Origin: Planctomycetota bacterium
Lineage (GTDB): Bacteria; Planctomycetota; UBA1135; UBA2386
NCBI GenBank assembly: GCA_016713175.1
Contig: JADJPQ010000001.1
Location: 1,081,001-1,145,000 of the forward strand
Length of the DNA stretch: 64,000 bases
Reading direction: 5' to 3'
Part shown: one piece after another, positions 17,874-27,274 of the stretch
How the letters are laid out: the number at the start of each line of letters is the position of its first letter
Numbering within the stretch: position 1 is the first letter of the stretch
Made by a program: the position numbers and the translations under genes
The notes under the pieces: generated by a model
Seen by the model: only the letters and a program-made list of their open reading frames with translations
Told to the model about the DNA's origin: nothing
Databases searched by the model: none

Positions 17874-19301
17874 TCAGGCCAGGATCGGGAACATCACGTG
17901 ACCGGCGACATCGGTCAGCCGCTGCTCGCGACCCCCGGCGAGGAACGTCAGCCGTTCGTGATCGATCCCGAGCAGGTGCTGCACGGTTGCCCACAGATCG
18001 TAGATCGTCTGCGGTTGTTCGACCGCGCGATAACCGAGGTCGTCGGTCGCGCCCAGCACCGTGCCGCCGCGGATGCCGCCGCCAGCCAGCCAGATCGAGA
18101 ACCCGAATGGATCGTGGTCCCGCCCGTTCTGGCCTTGCGTGAACGGCGTGCGGCCGAATTCGCCGGCGCAGACCACCAACGTCTGGTCGAGCAGCCCGCG
18201 GCGTTCGAGATCGAGCAGCAACGCGGCGATCGGTTGATCGACCTGGTGCGCCATCGCGCGGTGGCCGCGCTCGAGTTCGCCGTGCTGATCCCACGGATTG
18301 GCGCCGTTGCCGCCGCCGATGTCGTGCGACAGGCACGAGAGTTCGATGAACCGCACGCCGCGTTCGACCAGTCGGCGGGCCAGCAGGCACTGGCGGGCGT
18401 AGGCGGCTTTCTGCGGCACCGGGTCGTCGAGGCCATAGAGCGCGCGCACCGACGGCGGTTCGCCGGCGAGGTCGCACAGTTCAGGCACCGCCGTCTGCAT
18501 GCGTGCCGCGGTCTCGAGGTTCCTGATCGCGGCTTCGATCGCCGGGTCGTGTCCGGTCGCCGCCGAGAACTCGGCGTCGGCCGCGGCGAGATAGGCAAGC
18601 CGTGCGCGTTGCGCCGCCGGCGATTCCCGCGGCTCCACGTGGTCGACCGCGGGTGTGCGATCGACGGTGAGGAACGAGGCCTGGTGCTGGGCCGGCAGGA
18701 AGCCATTGCCGAACAGACCGCGGCCGCCGTGCGGCGCGACCGCATTGCCGCTCTGCAGCACCACGAAGCCGGGCAGATCGCGATTGCGCGAACCGAGTCC
18801 GTAGTGGATCCAGGCGCCCGCGCTCGGATGCCCGGCGAACGGGAAACCGGTGTGGCAGAACCAGTTGCCCTGCGCATGCTCGCTGACGCTGCTGGTCATC
18901 GAGCGGACGACGGCCAGTCTGTCGGCGCAACGCGCGAGCTCGGGGAACAGCGAACTGATCGCAAGCCCGCTGTCGCCATGGCGCGTGAACGGGAACGGCG
19001 ACGCCATCAGGTTGCCGTTGTCGTTGAACATCGTGCGTTCGACCTTGCCTGGCATCCTGGTGCCGTGCAGGCGGCGCAGCAGCGGCTTGTCGTCGAACGA
19101 GTCGATGTGCGACACGCCGCCGGACATGTACAGGAAGATCACCGACGTCGCGCGCGGCGGGAAGTGCGGTTGCGGCGCCGCGCGTTCGTCGTGGTGTCTC
19201 GGGCGCCGCGTGTTGCCCGGCAGCAACGCGGAGGCGGCGAGCAGGCCGAAGCCGGACGAAGTCAGGCGCAGCAGGTCGCGACGGGTGCATGGGTCGATCA
19301 T
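17874..19301 (-). CDS. DUF1501 protein (Tat-exported, sulfatase-like fold)
   Basis: A 475-residue member of the DUF1501 family, very abundant in planctomycetes. The N-terminus CTRRDLLRLTSSGFGLLAASALL is a Tat signal. Typical motifs follow: IFLYMSGGVSHIDSFDDKP, MPSxx-type spacing before FPF, HxG-rich SEHAQGNW, and AGEFGRTPFTQGQNGRDHD near residue 375. The fold is related to alkaline phosphatase and sulfatases, but no enzyme activity is established. It lies 19 bases after the PSD1-type gene, the usual two-gene arrangement in this phylum. Confidence 0.92.
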   Translation of the reverse strand: MIDPCTRRDLLRLTSSGFGLLAASALLPGNTRRPRHHDERAAPQPHFPPRATSVIFLYMSGGVSHIDSFDDKPLLRRLHGTRMPGKVERTMFNDNGNLMASPFPFTRHGDSGLAISSLFPELARCADRLAVVRSMTSSVSEHAQGNWFCHTGFPFAGHPSAGAWIHYGLGSRNRDLPGFVVLQSGNAVAPHGGRGLFGNGFLPAQHQASFLTVDRTPAVDHVEPRESPAAQRARLAYLAAADAEFSAATGHDPAIEAAIRNLETAARMQTAVPELCDLAGEPPSVRALYGLDDPVPQKAAYARQCLLARRLVERGVRFIELSCLSHDIGGGNGANPWDQHGELERGHRAMAHQVDQPIAALLLDLERRGLLDQTLVVCAGEFGRTPFTQGQNGRDHDPFGFSIWLAGGGIRGGTVLGATDDLGYRAVEQPQTIYDLWATVQHLLGIDHERLTFLAGGREQRLTDVAGHVMFPILA

Positions 19302-19320
19302 GGCGAGATGCCGGCCCGCG

Positions 19321-22300
19321 TCAGCGGAGCCAGGCGAACTCCTTGTGGTTGCACAGTGCATGCGCGAGGCTCGCCCAGCCCGAACTGGCGCCTGCGGGCG
19401 CGACCTGCAGCCGCGCCCGCAGCTGTTGCTGTTCGGTGGCCGCTGCTGCCAGTCGTTGCGCGAGCGGTGCCGGGGCCTGCCGGCGAAGCGAATCGCTGAC
19501 GACGCCGGCGTGCTCGAGCGCGTGCCGCGCGATCTGTTGGCTGTCGAGGGCGTGGTCGAACACCCAGGCGCCGAACAGCGTGCCGTGCAGCAGGCGATCG
19601 GCAGGGAAGGTGCGATCCGCGTCGCCGTGGCGGGCGCCGAGCAGCACGACCGCGGTGTCCTTGCCAAACCGCGGCGGGGCGCTGGTGCGGTATGGGCGAC
19701 CATAGGGTTCGCCATCGCGGAAGCAGGCGACCATGCCTTCGGGGCTCCAGGTGATCGCCAGGTGCACGGGCCGGTGATGCGCATCGGTCTCGGCCGGGCC
19801 ATCGAAGGACGCGGTGCGGGCGAAGCCGTTGCTGCCGGCCATCCAGCGCGCTGGTTGTTGTTCGCCGAAGACGATGGCGTCGAAGATCTCGCCGTCGCGG
19901 GTCTGCACCGACACGGCGCCGCCGCCGCGCTGTTGCAGGTCGTCGAGCTGGAGCAGCGCGATCAGGGTCTTGCCGTGCAGGTCGCGAGCCAACGGGTGCG
20001 TCGGGCGGCGCTCGCCGCGGTCGAGCTGCAATGGGCCCATCGTGGCGGCCGGCTCCAGCGGCGCGACCGGCGGCAGCACCTGCGTCAGTCCGGCGGCGGC
20101 GGTCGCGGTGGCGCGGCGACAGTCGTCGAGCGCGGCCTGTGTCTGCGCACGTGCCGCGGCAGCGGCGGCGATGGCAGCGTCGGCCTGGGCGACGAACGCG
20201 AGTGCGCGTTCGCTCTCGGTGCTGGTCGGCGATCGGCCGAAGGCCTCGCGGAACATCGCCGCGACGCGCGCAGGTCCCGCTGGCGCCGTCGGATCGGTGT
20301 CGAGACGCGCGGCCCAGCGCTCGGCGCAGTTCCAGACGAACGGATCGTTCAGCATCGTCAGTGCCTGCGACGGGACGTTCGTGGTGTTGCGCTGCGCCAC
20401 GCAGGTGGCAGGCACCGGCGCATCGAACACCGCCAGGAACGGATCGGGCGCGTTGCGGACCTTCTGCACGAAGAGGCTGCGGCGCGGCTGCTGTCGTTCG
20501 ACGCCGGGACCGCCCAGGGTCTGGTCGAGTGTGCCGGCGAGCGCCAGCAGCGTGTCGCGAACGGCTTCCGCCGGCAGGCGGCGCACCGTGGCGCCGGCGA
20601 ACCAGGCATGTTCGGGCGCCAACGATCGGGCAACCGCCGCCGCCGGAACATCGCGCTGCCAGGTTGCCGAGGTGACGATCGTCCGGATCAGATGCCGCAG
20701 CGACCAGTCGTGCGCTGCGAAGTCGCACGCCAGCCAGTCGAGCAGGTCGGGGCAGCTCGGTTGCGCGCCGAGGCGGCCCAGATTGTCGGGGGTTGCGGTG
20801 AGGCCACGGCCGAAGAGGATCTGCCAGACGCGATTGACCGCGACCCGGGCCAGCAGCGGGTGACCGGTGCGGGTCCAAGTTCGGGCCAGGTCGAGGCGCC
20901 CGCTGCCGTGCTTGTCCACGCGCGTGCCGCCCGTCAGGGCCAGATCCGCGCGTTCGACGATCGCGCCGGGCTGGTGCGGATCGCCGCGCACCGACAGTGC
21001 CAGATCACGTGGTTCGAAATCGAGCACGCCAGGAACGCGCCGCGGCGGTGGCAGCTCGCGTTGGGCTTTGGCCAGTTCGTCGACGACCGCGGCGTCGATC
21101 CGATCCGGCAGCAGGCCCGCCGCGCGCGCCGCTTCCAGCAGTTCGGCGTCAGTGTCACCGAGGGTGGCGTTCGCCAACGCCTGCGCGGCGCCGCGCAACG
21201 CGGTGGCCAGCGCGTCCACGAGGGCCGCGGATTGGACGGGGTCCTGGTCGCCGAGCGCTGTCAGGATCGGTTTGGCAAAGCCGTTCGCGGTCGGTGGCGG
21301 CGCACCGTGCGGCAGCAGCAGCACTTCGCGGACCGCGAACCAGGACTCCACGGCGTCGGTGCGCGCGAGCACCGGTTGATCCGCGGCCGTCGTCAATTCG
21401 ACGCGTAGAACATCACCGGTCCAATACGACAGGTCGAACTGGACCCAGCGCCAGTGGCCGCCGTCGAGTCTGGCGACCGGGAACACCGAACCGTCGCGTG
21501 GGTAGTCCTGGATCACGGGGCGCACCATGGCGCCGCCGTCGCCGGCGACGTGGACCCACAGCACGGACGTCTGCGTCAGGCTGATGCGCGGTGACAGCAG
21601 CACCGCCGGGTCGCGGGGTGAGATGGCCTGTGAACTCGTTGCGGCCGGCAGCAGCGCGCGCACGCGGGCGTCCGGCGTCGCCGTCATGGCGAAGTGACCC
21701 CCGCGCCGGGGTTGTTGGACGCCGGGTCCGGAACGGCGCCAACTGGCGAGATCGGTTGCCCGCGCCAGATGCCACGCAACCAGCGGCGGCGCGGCCGCAG
21801 GCGTGCCGCGGCGCCAGGCCGCGAGTCGCTGGCTGCGTTCACCGTCGGGTGTGTCGAACGGATACAGCAGGTCGGCGGGCGTCTTGGCCGCCGCGAGGGC
21901 GTCGCGCAGCGCGGCGTCCGGGGCCGCGAGGCGACGGGGCAGTTCGTCGGCGACGGCGTGCCACCGCCGGGCGATCGCGGCGCGCGCGTCTTGTTGCAGG
22001 CGACCGATTGCGCGTCGCTGATCCTGTTCGGCGGCGGTGATGACGTGCGCATCGACGATTGCCGGCACGCTGGCGAACAGCACGCCCTGCAGTGCCGTGT
22101 AGTCGCGTTGGGTGATCGGGTCGAACTTGTGATCGTGGCAGCGAGCGCACGAGATCGTCAGGCCGAGGAATGCCTTGCCGAGCACATCGATCTGGTCGTC
22201 GGTGAAGCGCACGCGTTCGGCCAGCGCGTCGGTCGGCGCGTAGCCGTGGAACACCATCCGCAGGTGCGCCGGTCCGATGGCCGATTCGTCGACTTCGCCG

Positions 22301-22893
22301 CGCGCATCGAGCCGCTTCTCCGGCAACAGGTCGCCGGCCAGCGCTTCGCGCACCAACTGGTCGTAGGGCACGTCCTGCTGCAGCGCCCGCACCACGTAGT
22401 CGCGATATTGCCACGCGTACGGGATCGTCGGATCGCCTTCGCTGCCGTGCGACTCGGCGTAGCGCAGCCAGTCGAGCCAATGCTGGGCCCAGGTCGTGGC
22501 GAACGCGGGGCTGGCGAGCCAGTCTTCCGCCAGGGCGGCGAACGCCGCTGCGCTCGGCGCGCGTTCGAATGCGGTGATCTCGGCGGGGGTCGGCGGCAGG
22601 CCGCGCAGCGCGAAACTGAGTCGCCGCAGCAGCGTGGTCGGTGCGGCCTTCGGTGCCGGCGGCAGCCCGAGTTCGGCGAGTTCACGCGCCGCGAAGCGAT
22701 CGATCGGCGAGCTCGCGATGCCGTCGGGGACGGGTGGCTGGCGCAGCGGGCGGAAGCTCCACCAGTCCAGGCGCGCGGCGAGTTGCGGATCGGCGCGCAA
22801 CTCGGCGGTGGGCTCGGGGCCGGTCTGCGCGCGGGCCGCGATGGCGCCGAGTGCGGCGGCAAGGACGAGCCGGTGTGGGCGGCGGGAACGCAT
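19321..22893 (-). CDS. DUF1549/DUF1553 (PSD1-type) secreted protein with LamG-like segment
   Basis: A 1190-residue exported protein; signal peptide about 1-22. DUF1549 occupies about 60-275 and contains the conserved CARCHDHKFDP near 248. A beta-rich middle region lies at about 400-560, DUF1553 at about 668-900 (VAVNRVWQILFGRGL, SATWQRD, NVPSQALTMLNDPF), and a LamG/concanavalin-like segment at about 950-1130. Many relatives begin with a PSCyt1 cytochrome domain; none is seen here. CxxCH in DUF1549 could bind haem. It is co-transcribed with DUF1501. The pair is thought to act outside the cytoplasm, perhaps on polysaccharides, but no reaction is known. Confidence 0.9.
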   Translation of the reverse strand: MRSRRPHRLVLAAALGAIAARAQTGPEPTAELRADPQLAARLDWWSFRPLRQPPVPDGIASSPIDRFAARELAELGLPPAPKAAPTTLLRRLSFALRGLPPTPAEITAFERAPSAAAFAALAEDWLASPAFATTWAQHWLDWLRYAESHGSEGDPTIPYAWQYRDYVVRALQQDVPYDQLVREALAGDLLPEKRLDARGEVDESAIGPAHLRMVFHGYAPTDALAERVRFTDDQIDVLGKAFLGLTISCARCHDHKFDPITQRDYTALQGVLFASVPAIVDAHVITAAEQDQRRAIGRLQQDARAAIARRWHAVADELPRRLAAPDAALRDALAAAKTPADLLYPFDTPDGERSQRLAAWRRGTPAAAPPLVAWHLARATDLASWRRSGPGVQQPRRGGHFAMTATPDARVRALLPAATSSQAISPRDPAVLLSPRISLTQTSVLWVHVAGDGGAMVRPVIQDYPRDGSVFPVARLDGGHWRWVQFDLSYWTGDVLRVELTTAADQPVLARTDAVESWFAVREVLLLPHGAPPPTANGFAKPILTALGDQDPVQSAALVDALATALRGAAQALANATLGDTDAELLEAARAAGLLPDRIDAAVVDELAKAQRELPPPRRVPGVLDFEPRDLALSVRGDPHQPGAIVERADLALTGGTRVDKHGSGRLDLARTWTRTGHPLLARVAVNRVWQILFGRGLTATPDNLGRLGAQPSCPDLLDWLACDFAAHDWSLRHLIRTIVTSATWQRDVPAAAVARSLAPEHAWFAGATVRRLPAEAVRDTLLALAGTLDQTLGGPGVERQQPRRSLFVQKVRNAPDPFLAVFDAPVPATCVAQRNTTNVPSQALTMLNDPFVWNCAERWAARLDTDPTAPAGPARVAAMFREAFGRSPTSTESERALAFVAQADAAIAAAAAARAQTQAALDDCRRATATAAAGLTQVLPPVAPLEPAATMGPLQLDRGERRPTHPLARDLHGKTLIALLQLDDLQQRGGGAVSVQTRDGEIFDAIVFGEQQPARWMAGSNGFARTASFDGPAETDAHHRPVHLAITWSPEGMVACFRDGEPYGRPYRTSAPPRFGKDTAVVLLGARHGDADRTFPADRLLHGTLFGAWVFDHALDSQQIARHALEHAGVVSDSLRRQAPAPLAQRLAAAATEQQQLRARLQVAPAGASSGWASLAHALCNHKEFAWLR

Positions 22894-22920
22894 GCGCGCG
22901 CCAAGACTAGCGTCCGACCG

Positions 22921-24501
22921 CTACTTCTGCGGCTCGAGCTGGAACTCGACGTCGTTGAGTCGCAGGCGCAGCCGACCGTCCTGCCGGTGCATCGCGATGG
23001 CGTGGGTGGCATCGAACAGCACCAGCGCGGTTGCTTCGTCGATCGGCACCAACGGCATCTCCGGCCAGCCTTCGATCGCGAGCGCCATCCGGTCCTTGGC
23101 CGCGGTGATGCGCATCGGCTTGCCGAAGTCCGGCGTCGTCTTCCACGCGCCGGCATGGGCGCGCCAGGGTGCCGCGGCGTTGGTCCGCTCCAGCAAGGTG
23201 GTCTTGCCGACGACGGTGCGGCGCAGGCGTTTCTGGCCGTCGAGTTCGATTCGTGAATCGCTGCCAGGGCCCGCAAACGCGGTGGCGCTGGTCGGCAGCA
23301 TCACCACGCCGGTGGCGCGTTCGCCGCGGGCTTCGAGTTCGAACAGGAGCAGTTTGGTGCCGAGCCGATGCAGCACCAGATGCGAACCATCAGGCCCCGC
23401 GAACGCACCGGCGGCACGATCGAGCGCGGTGGCCGCGAGTGCCTGGGGCTTGCCGATCTTCTTGCCGAGCAGGATGCCGGCCAGATCTTCGCCAATGCTG
23501 ACGACCGGCGCATACCACAGGTTGCCCAGCACGACCACGCACGCGTCCTGCGCCGGGAAGCGCAGGAAGTCGCCGGCGTAGCCGAAGTTGCTGGCGCCGT
23601 GCCGATGGCAGGTCTCGTCGTGCACCTTCATGTTCAGCCAACCGCAGGCGTAGGTTCCGAGTCGCGGTTCGAGCATGCGGGCGTAGGTGTCGGCGCTGAT
23701 CAGGCGGTTGCCGGCGAGTGCGCGCGCGAATCTGTGGAGATCGCCGACGCTGCCCTGCAACCCCACGGAAGCCTGCAGCGCCGACAGGTCCATGTGGAAC
23801 TCGGTCGGTTCGCCGTCGCGGCCGAGCGTGTAGCCGGTCGCCAGCGTGTCGGGGCGGCTGCCGTCGTCGAAGGCGGTGGCCGTGATACCAGCGGGTTCGA
23901 ACACGGTGGTGCGCACCAGGTCGTGCAGGTTCTTGCCGGCGACGGCTTCGGCGACGATGCCGGCCAGTTCGACCGAGAAGTTGCAGTAGCGGCGTTCCTT
24001 GCCTGGCGTCGCCAGCAGGGGCTTGGCCTGGGCGAGAGGCGCGAACGCGGGCCAGGCCGCGAGTCCACGGGTCCTGGTCCGAGTCGCCAGTTCGGTCCAT
24101 TCGACCTGGAGGTCGGGGATGCCGGAGGTGTGATCGAGCAGGTCGTGCAGGGTGACCGTGCTCCACGGCGCTGGCCAGTCGGGCAGGTGTTTGGCGATCG
24201 GGTCGGCGAGCGCCAGCTTGCCGTCCTGGACGAGGCGCAGGATGGCGACGGTGATGAGGGTCTTGCTGATGGAGATCAGCTTGAACTGGGTGGCCGGGGT
24301 GTTCGGGCGCTTGGCGGGCAGGTTCGCGAGGCCGTAGGACTTCTCGTGGAGGATCTGATCGCCGCGGGAGAGCAGGACGGAGCCTTGGAAGAGGCCTTGG
24401 GCGACGAGGGGTTGGAGGTAGTCGTCGACGCGCTTGCTCAGGGCCGCGGGGGTCTGGGCGACGAGCGCGGTGCAGAAGAGGAGCGCGGCGAGCGGACGCA
24501 T
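22921..24501 (-). CDS. Secreted serine hydrolase, beta-lactamase (class C/PBP) family
   Basis: A 526-residue exported protein; signal peptide about 1-15. Residues 25-350 form the beta-lactamase/transpeptidase fold with nucleophile motif SISK (Ser77, Lys80), second motif YCN at 172-174, and a HGASNFGY segment where the KTG/HxG motif is expected. About 170 C-terminal residues form an extra beta-rich domain. Such proteins act as esterases, peptidases or D-aminopeptidases more often than as antibiotic-resistance enzymes, so no resistance call is made. It lies 27 bases after the PSD1-type gene's start on the same strand, so one transcript with it is possible. Confidence 0.88.
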   Translation of the reverse strand: MRPLAALLFCTALVAQTPAALSKRVDDYLQPLVAQGLFQGSVLLSRGDQILHEKSYGLANLPAKRPNTPATQFKLISISKTLITVAILRLVQDGKLALADPIAKHLPDWPAPWSTVTLHDLLDHTSGIPDLQVEWTELATRTRTRGLAAWPAFAPLAQAKPLLATPGKERRYCNFSVELAGIVAEAVAGKNLHDLVRTTVFEPAGITATAFDDGSRPDTLATGYTLGRDGEPTEFHMDLSALQASVGLQGSVGDLHRFARALAGNRLISADTYARMLEPRLGTYACGWLNMKVHDETCHRHGASNFGYAGDFLRFPAQDACVVVLGNLWYAPVVSIGEDLAGILLGKKIGKPQALAATALDRAAGAFAGPDGSHLVLHRLGTKLLLFELEARGERATGVVMLPTSATAFAGPGSDSRIELDGQKRLRRTVVGKTTLLERTNAAAPWRAHAGAWKTTPDFGKPMRITAAKDRMALAIEGWPEMPLVPIDEATALVLFDATHAIAMHRQDGRLRLRLNDVEFQLEPQK

Positions 24502-24529
24502 GAGTGGGTCGTAGCACTCTCGCAGATGG

Positions 24530-24542
24530 CGGGGAATCCCCG
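24530..24542 (-). terminator. Small GC hairpin after the cytochrome peroxidase gene (weak candidate)
   Basis: A perfect 5-bp inverted repeat (CGGGG, 3-base loop, CCCCG) lies just after the stop of the peroxidase gene. No T-run follows on the minus strand, so it is at most a weak or factor-dependent stop signal. Confidence 0.2.
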
Positions 24543-24547
24543 TGGCC

Positions 24548-25822
24548 CTACGGCCGACGCCGCGCCGCGCGCTGCTGCGCCGCGAGCGCCCGCGCGTTCG
24601 CGTCCGCGAGCCGGTTGTCGGTCAGGCTGAACAGGAAGGCGACGAGCTGATCGACCTGCGCGTCGCTGAGCTGCAGCTTGCGGATCTGCGGGTCCTGCCA
24701 GGGGTTCGGCCGGCCCCCCTGGTTGTAGTGGTCGACGACCTGCCACAGCGTCGCCAGCGAGCCGTCGTGCATGTACGGCGCGGTCAGCGCGACGTTGCGC
24801 AGCGGCGCGGTGCGGAAGGAGCCGACCTGGTACTCGAGCTTCGACAGCAGCGCACGGCCGAGTTCACCGAACTCGCCGACGACGTCGCCTGGCACTTCGG
24901 CAGTCGATGGTCTGGCTTCGACCGGTTCGGTCTCGGGTGGTTCGGTTGCGGTCGGCGCGCGGTCGAGGCCGCGCAACCGGGAGAACGCCGCGTGCGCGAG
25001 GGCCCGGTGGTCGTTGTTGTCGAAGCCGATGCCGACATTGTGGAAGTTGCCGTCGCTGAGCAGCGGCGCGCGCAGGCTGATCGGGTGGCAGGACCGGCAG
25101 TGCTCGGCGAACAGTGCGAAACCGCGCCGCGCGTCCTCCGAGATCGCGTCCTGTTTGCCCGCACGGAACGCGTCGAACGGCGAGTCGACGAACACCAGGG
25201 TTCGCTGGAACGCGGCCAGCGCGCGGGCGATGTCGTCGAACTGCGGCGCCCGGCCGTAGGCGAGTTCGAACAGCGCGACGTATTCGGGCACCTCGGCGAT
25301 CCGCGCGACGACGGTCGCGGGGCCAGGCATGCCCATCTCGGCTGGATTCAGGATCGGACCGGCGGCCTGTGCCTCGAGGGATGAGGCGCGGCCGTCCCAG
25401 AAGAAGTGCTTCTGCAACGCGACGTTGAGGAGCGTCGGCGCGTTGCGCGTGAGTTTCTGCCCGTCGATCCCGATCGACGTCGGGCGCGGCTCGGCGAAGG
25501 CGTGCCTGGGGTCGTGGCAACTGGCGCAGGACAGGGTGCGGTCGCGGGAGAGGCGCTGTTCGAAGAACAGCAGTCGTCCGAGTGCCACGCGGGTGTCGTC
25601 GAGTTCGTTGCCGGTGGGGTCGAGGGTGTATTCGCGGCGGTAGTAGGTCCAGAGTTCGTCGCTGAGGCCTGGGGGGGTGGTCAGCCAGCCGTTCGTGGGC
25701 GCGAGTGCGTCGAGGGTCGCGAGGGCGGCGGCGGTGGGCGTGGTGGCTGGTTGGGTCTGGGCGTGTGCCAGGGTTGGTGCCACGGTCGCCGACAGCAGCA
25801 GGCGGAGGAGCAGCGGGCGCAT
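24548..25822 (-). CDS. Dihaem cytochrome c peroxidase (CCP/MauG family)
   Basis: A 424-residue exported protein with signal peptide MRPLLLRLLLSATVAPTLAHA. Two CxxCH haem sites are present: CASCH at 99-103 and CRSCH at 242-246. Family motifs include LGRLLFFEQRLSRD, NAPTLLNVALQKHFFWDGRA, FQRTLV and RTAPLRNVALTAPYMHDGS. Periplasmic members reduce hydrogen peroxide or oxidise protein partners. The stretch between the second haem and the C-terminal motif carries a Pro/Glu-rich insert (TATEPPETEPVEA). It precedes the serine hydrolase gene by 46 bases. Confidence 0.92.
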   Translation of the reverse strand: MRPLLLRLLLSATVAPTLAHAQTQPATTPTAAALATLDALAPTNGWLTTPPGLSDELWTYYRREYTLDPTGNELDDTRVALGRLLFFEQRLSRDRTLSCASCHDPRHAFAEPRPTSIGIDGQKLTRNAPTLLNVALQKHFFWDGRASSLEAQAAGPILNPAEMGMPGPATVVARIAEVPEYVALFELAYGRAPQFDDIARALAAFQRTLVFVDSPFDAFRAGKQDAISEDARRGFALFAEHCRSCHPISLRAPLLSDGNFHNVGIGFDNNDHRALAHAAFSRLRGLDRAPTATEPPETEPVEARPSTAEVPGDVVGEFGELGRALLSKLEYQVGSFRTAPLRNVALTAPYMHDGSLATLWQVVDHYNQGGRPNPWQDPQIRKLQLSDAQVDQLVAFLFSLTDNRLADANARALAAQQRAARRRP

Positions 25823-25927
25823 GGGGGGATGGTAGCAGTGATGGGGTGGCGGCTGGTTCAGTGAGGTGGTTCGGCGTCGGGTGCCCGTTCGTCGACGGCG
25901 GCGACCGCGATCCTCGAGCCGCCGCGT

Positions 25928-26485
25928 TCACTTGCCGAGCATCGTCGGCGCGTAGACGTCGCGCACCCAATCCGGAAACGCCATCACGCCGTGATGCGGT
26001 TCGTACTGCTCCAGCACCTCATCCATCGCCGCGGTGCCGAGCAAGCCGGTGTGACCGTTCGGGATCAGCGCCAGCTCACCGCGGGCGCGCTCGAGGTCAC
26101 CGGTGTCGTGCAGCACACACAACGCACTCGCCAAGCCGGTCCGATCGACGCCGGCGCGGCAGTGGAACACCAACGGTCGCGACGCGTGCGCACAGACGTC
26201 CCACAACGACAGCAGCGTCTCCGGCGCCGGCAACCGCGTGGCCGACATCGGCACCTGCACGAACTCGATGTCGGCCGACAGTGCCGCTCGTTCGGTCACC
26301 TTGCTCTGGTCGCCGACGCCGCGCAGGCAGACGACGGTCCTGATGTCGTGGCGGTCGATCCAGCGCTGCAGCAGATCCTCGTCCGGCTGCGAACAGCGGT
26401 AGGCGCCGTTGGTGCCGACGTCGCGCAGGTTGGCACAGGCACCGGTCGCAGCCGCGACCGCCAGCAACAGCAGACGGCAGTTCAT
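25928..26485 (-). CDS. Exported Cys-based protein tyrosine/dual-specificity phosphatase
   Basis: A 185-residue protein. The N-terminus MNCRLLLLAVAAATGAC is a signal peptide; Cys17 might be lipidated, but the residue at -3 is not typical for a lipobox. The catalytic P-loop HCRAGVDRTG (Cys109, Arg115) is intact, and VVCLRG upstream is typical of DSP/PTP domains; the general acid could be Asp96 in SLWDV. An extracytoplasmic phosphatase is unusual next to so many kinases whose catalytic domains are cytosolic, so its substrate may be non-protein. ATG 26485 begins the signal peptide. Confidence 0.8.
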   Translation of the reverse strand: MNCRLLLLAVAAATGACANLRDVGTNGAYRCSQPDEDLLQRWIDRHDIRTVVCLRGVGDQSKVTERAALSADIEFVQVPMSATRLPAPETLLSLWDVCAHASRPLVFHCRAGVDRTGLASALCVLHDTGDLERARGELALIPNGHTGLLGTAAMDEVLEQYEPHHGVMAFPDWVRDVYAPTMLGK

Positions 26486-26632
26486 GCCATACTGATCGGC
26501 GGTTCGTGGTCGGATGTCGAGCCCCCCTTGCGAGTTTCCTCGACGCCGGCGATCGCAGCGAACGGTCGGTGCCGGTGCGGATGGCGGTGAAGCCGAGGGA
26601 TCCCGCGAGTGACGGCGTCGTATTCCTTCGCC

Positions 26633-27016
26633 ATGCCCACCGCGCGGCGCCGCCGTCGTCGTTCTGCCGCCACCCTGCCGGTCGAGTGGCTGGCCGCCGG
26701 ACTGTTGCTGCTGCCGTTGCTGCACACGGCGTTGCGACCGCCAGAATCGTGAATCGCCGATGACCTGCGCGTGACGCAGGCCGAACGGCTCTGCCGCGAA
26801 GTCGCGTTGGCGCGCACGGACTTCCACGAACAACACGGACGCTGGCCGACCGCGGCCGAGGTCGCGGCGCCGCCGGCCGACCCCTGGGGCAAGCCGCTGG
26901 CGCTGCAGATCGACACCACGCACGTGAACGTCCGCTGCGATGGCCGCGATGGGCAACCCGGCACCGGCGACGACATCGTCGAGCGGCGATCGCCGAGGCG
27001 CCGGACTTCGTCGTGA
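26633..27016 (+). pseudogene. Pseudopilin (GspG)-like frame interrupted by in-frame TGA
   Basis: ATG 26633 opens a basic leader (six Arg), then a hydrophobic stretch TLPVEWLAAGLLLLPLLHTAL, and hits TGA at 26750-26752. The same frame continues without another stop to 27014-27016. It encodes ERLCREVALARTDFHEQHGRWP and a C-terminus with DPWGKPL and DGRDGQPGTGDDI, which matches the type II secretion pseudopilin GspG pattern. Read through, it would be a 127-codon pseudopilin-like protein; as it stands it gives a 39-residue peptide plus a GTG-started (26771) fragment without a membrane helix. It may be a pseudogene or a sequencing error, or the short pieces may be used separately. Confidence 0.5.
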
Positions 27017-27274
27017 CCGCAATCGGCCGGCCGTGCCGCGCGGAATGCAGTCTGCGCGCCGGCAAGGACCCGGTGTCGCGTGTTGCTGATTCCTCGTCCG
27101 ATTCGACGTGGACCAGGGCATGTCGGACTCGATGCGCCACTCCCGCCGACGTGCCGTTCCTGCCTGGCCTGTGCTCGTGCTCGCGGTCACGGTCGGGCCG
27201 CGTCGAATGGGCTGGCGCTGACGGTCGGGGTGTTCTGATCGTCGCTGCCGGCGTTGCCGAAGTCCGCACCTGGC

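Noticed and set aside
27120..27221. A 33-codon frame with a short hydrophobic segment (PAWPVLVLAVTVG)
   Set aside because: Too short, no ribosome-binding site or homologue in memory; left unannotated.
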